From Hydractinia symbiolongicarpus (Eukaryota > Cnidaria > Hydrozoa > Anthoathecata > Hydractiniidae), in NCBI RefSeq assembly GCF_029227915.1, contig NC_079884.1, forward strand, positions 30,134,001 through 30,198,000: a DNA stretch of 64,000 nt. Direction: 5' to 3'. Within the stretch, counting starts at the first letter, position 1, and each line of letters starts with the position of its first letter. Shown here one piece after another: positions 62,425 to 64,000 of the stretch. The notes beneath the pieces are model-generated. The model saw only the letters and a program-made list of their open reading frames with translations, made no database searches and was not told the origin of the DNA. The position numbers were made by a program, and so were the translations under genes.

Positions 62425-64000
62425 GAGGTTTCATCGCCGGCAAACGAAAACCCGCGATTTCCCGTAAATCCCGGACTCGGCCCGTATAGTCAAATGTATA
62501 CAAAGAAAGTACCCAGGGAGTAAACTCATTTCCCGAACGATTTTTTAAATTATTTTTTCACCACTGAAACGCATGAGACTTGTAGGTTTCAAAAATGTTT
62601 TCATTTTTGATGAGACGCTTAATGAAAGGGGTTTAATCGCCGGCAATCAAAAACCCGCGATTTCCCGTAAATCCCGGGCTTGGCCCGTATAGTCGAATGT
62701 ATACAAAGAAAGTACCCAGGGAGTAACTCATTTCCCGAACAATTTTTTAAATTATTTTTTCACCACTAAAACGCATGAGACTTGTAGGTTTCAAAAATGT
62801 TTTCATTTTTGATGAGACGCTTAATGAAAGGGGTTTAATCGCCGGCAAACAAAAACCCGCGATTTCCCGTAAATCCCGGGCTTGGCCCGAATAGTCGAAT
62901 GTATACAAAGAAAGTACCCAGGGAGTAACTCATTTCCCGAACAATTTTTTAAATTACTTTTTCACCACTAAAACGCATGAGACTTGTAGGTTTCAAAAAT
63001 GTTTTCATTTTTAATGAGACGCTTAATGAAAGAGGTTTCATCGCCGGCAAACGAAAACCCGCGATTTCCCGTAAATCCCGGGCTTGGCCCGTATAGTCGA
63101 ATGTATACAAAGAAAGTACCCTGTGAGTAAACTCATTTCCAGAACGATTTTTTAAATTATTTTTTCATCACTAAAACGCATAAGACTTGTAGTTTTCAAA
63201 AATGTTTTGATTTTTGATGAGACGCTTAATGAAAGGGGTTTAATCGCCGGCAAACAAAAACCCGCGATTTCCCGTAAATCCCGGGCTTGGCCCGTATAGT
63301 CGAATGTATACAAAGAAAGTACTCAGGGAGTAACTCTTTTCCCGAACAACTTTTTAAATTATTTTTTCACCACTAAAACGCATGAGACTTGTAGGTTTCA
63401 AAAATGTTTTCATTTTTGATGAGACGCTTAATGAAAGGGGTTTAATCGCCGGCAATCAAAAACCCGCGATTTCCCGTAAATCCCGGGCTTGGCCCGTATA
63501 GTCGAATGTATACAAAGAAAGTACCCAGGGAGTAACTCATTTCCCGAACAATTTTTTAAATTATTTTTTCACCACTAAAACGCATGAGACTTGTAGGTTT
63601 CAAAAATGTTTTCATTTTTGATGAGACGCTTAATGAAAGGGGTTTAATCGCCGGCAAACAAAAACCCGCGATTTCCCGTAAATCCCGGGCTTGGCCCGAA
63701 TAGTCGAATGTATACAAAGAAAGTACCCAGGGAGTAACTCATTTCCCGAACAATTTTTTAAATTACTTTTTCACCACTAAAACGCATGAGACTTGTAGGT
63801 TTCAAAAATGTTTTCATTTTTAATGAGACGCTTAATGAAAGAGGTTTCATCGCCGGCAAACAAAAACCCGCGATTTCCCGTAAATCCCGGGCTTCGCCCG
63901 TATAGTCGAATGTATACAAAGAAAGTACCCTGTGAGTAAACTCATTTCCAGAACGATTTTTTAAATTACTTTTTCACCACTAAAACGCAAAGACTTGTAG
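62425..64000 (+). repeat. 202/203-bp satellite array, right of the LINE
   Basis: The array resumes with gaggtttcatcgccggc, in the middle of the monomer interrupted at 59433, and continues for nearly eight units to the window edge. Marker positions (tgagac) at 62611, 62813, 63015, 63218 and 63420 give unit lengths of 202, 202, 203 and 202 bp. The variant order matches the tetramer pattern seen just left of the LINE from about 58.4 kb. No genes are seen. Confidence 0.97.
63398..63419. repeat. Intra-monomer dyad (representative copy of a recurring hairpin)
   Basis: Most monomers contain a perfect 9-bp inverted repeat around a TTTT loop: TCAAAAATG (63398-63406), TTTT (63407-63410), CATTTTTGA (63411-63419). 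The same dyad recurs about every 202 bp across the array. Variants with cagaaatg or taaaagtg on the left arm break one or two pairs, while the right arm is very constant. Dyads of this kind are common in centromeric satellites; any role here is inference. Confidence 0.8.

Larger units (their letters stand above)
58411..64000 (+). repeat. 809-bp tetramer higher-order repeat, interrupted by the LINE
   Basis: Four monomer types alternate: one with caatcaaaaacc; one with caaacaaaaacc; one with gaaagaggtttcatc leading to cctgtgag (cccgtgag in one copy); and one with taatgaaagggg leading to actcagggagtaactctttt. Markers such as cccgaatagtcg (62887 and 63697) and tttttaatgagac (about 63010 and 63819) recur at 809-810 bp. 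The same order is present left of the LINE from 58411 to 59220. The monomer that received the LINE is an extra taatgtaagagg unit inserted in this order. Confidence 0.75.

Noticed and set aside
1-64000. CRISPR-like regular repeats
   Set aside because: The repeat unit is 202/203 bp, contiguous, with no unique spacers between short repeats and no cas genes. This is satellite DNA in a eukaryotic context.

Overview
The window is almost entirely one tandem satellite DNA array from a eukaryotic genome, interrupted once by a non-LTR retrotransposon (LINE). The LINE encodes an AP-type endonuclease plus reverse transcriptase of the CR1/Jockey-like group. Together with an array of this size, that points to an animal, most likely an invertebrate. 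The sequence alone does not allow a species call.

Layout. (1) 1-1603: about eight satellite monomers in the reverse orientation. (2) 1603/1604: a sharp strand-switch junction, so the array reads as a large inverted repeat around a 79-nt spacer. (3) 1604-59433: roughly 285 head-to-tail monomers in the forward orientation. (4) 59434-62424: a 5'-truncated LINE with a 3' UTR and an (AATA)n tail, inserted inside one monomer. (5) 62425-64000: the same monomer resumes and the array runs off the window. By length about 300 monomers are present, and the array continues past both ends.

The satellite. The monomer is 202 or 203 bp. The two lengths differ mainly by a one-base indel (gtaactc versus gtaaactc). 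Each unit has a GC-rich, CpG-containing half (with GCCGGC, CCCGCG and often CCCGGG) and an AT-rich half with T/A tracts and a 9-bp perfect dyad. Many diagnosable monomer variants exist. They recur in ordered sets, giving nested higher-order repeats of 2, 3, 4, 6, 8, 9, 10 and about 16 monomers (about 404, 607, 809, 1214, 1619, 1823, 2025 and 3236 bp). Some neighbouring copies differ by exactly one monomer, the expected footprint of unequal exchange. A centromeric or heterochromatic location is plausible but is inference.

Coding content. The only convincing coding sequence is the LINE ORF2 remnant, an uninterrupted 951-codon frame. Its first 18 or so codons are satellite DNA read in frame into the truncated element. 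It keeps recognisable endonuclease and RT motifs, but the RT active-site YADD is YADN, so this copy is probably inactive. The many 60-115-codon open frames elsewhere are the same monomer read on either strand and show no sign of being genes. I see no tRNA, rRNA, CRISPR array, promoter or cellular gene. I did not find a new multi-gene system. The points of interest are the satellite architecture, the strand switch, and the LINE insertion with its satellite-initiated frame.
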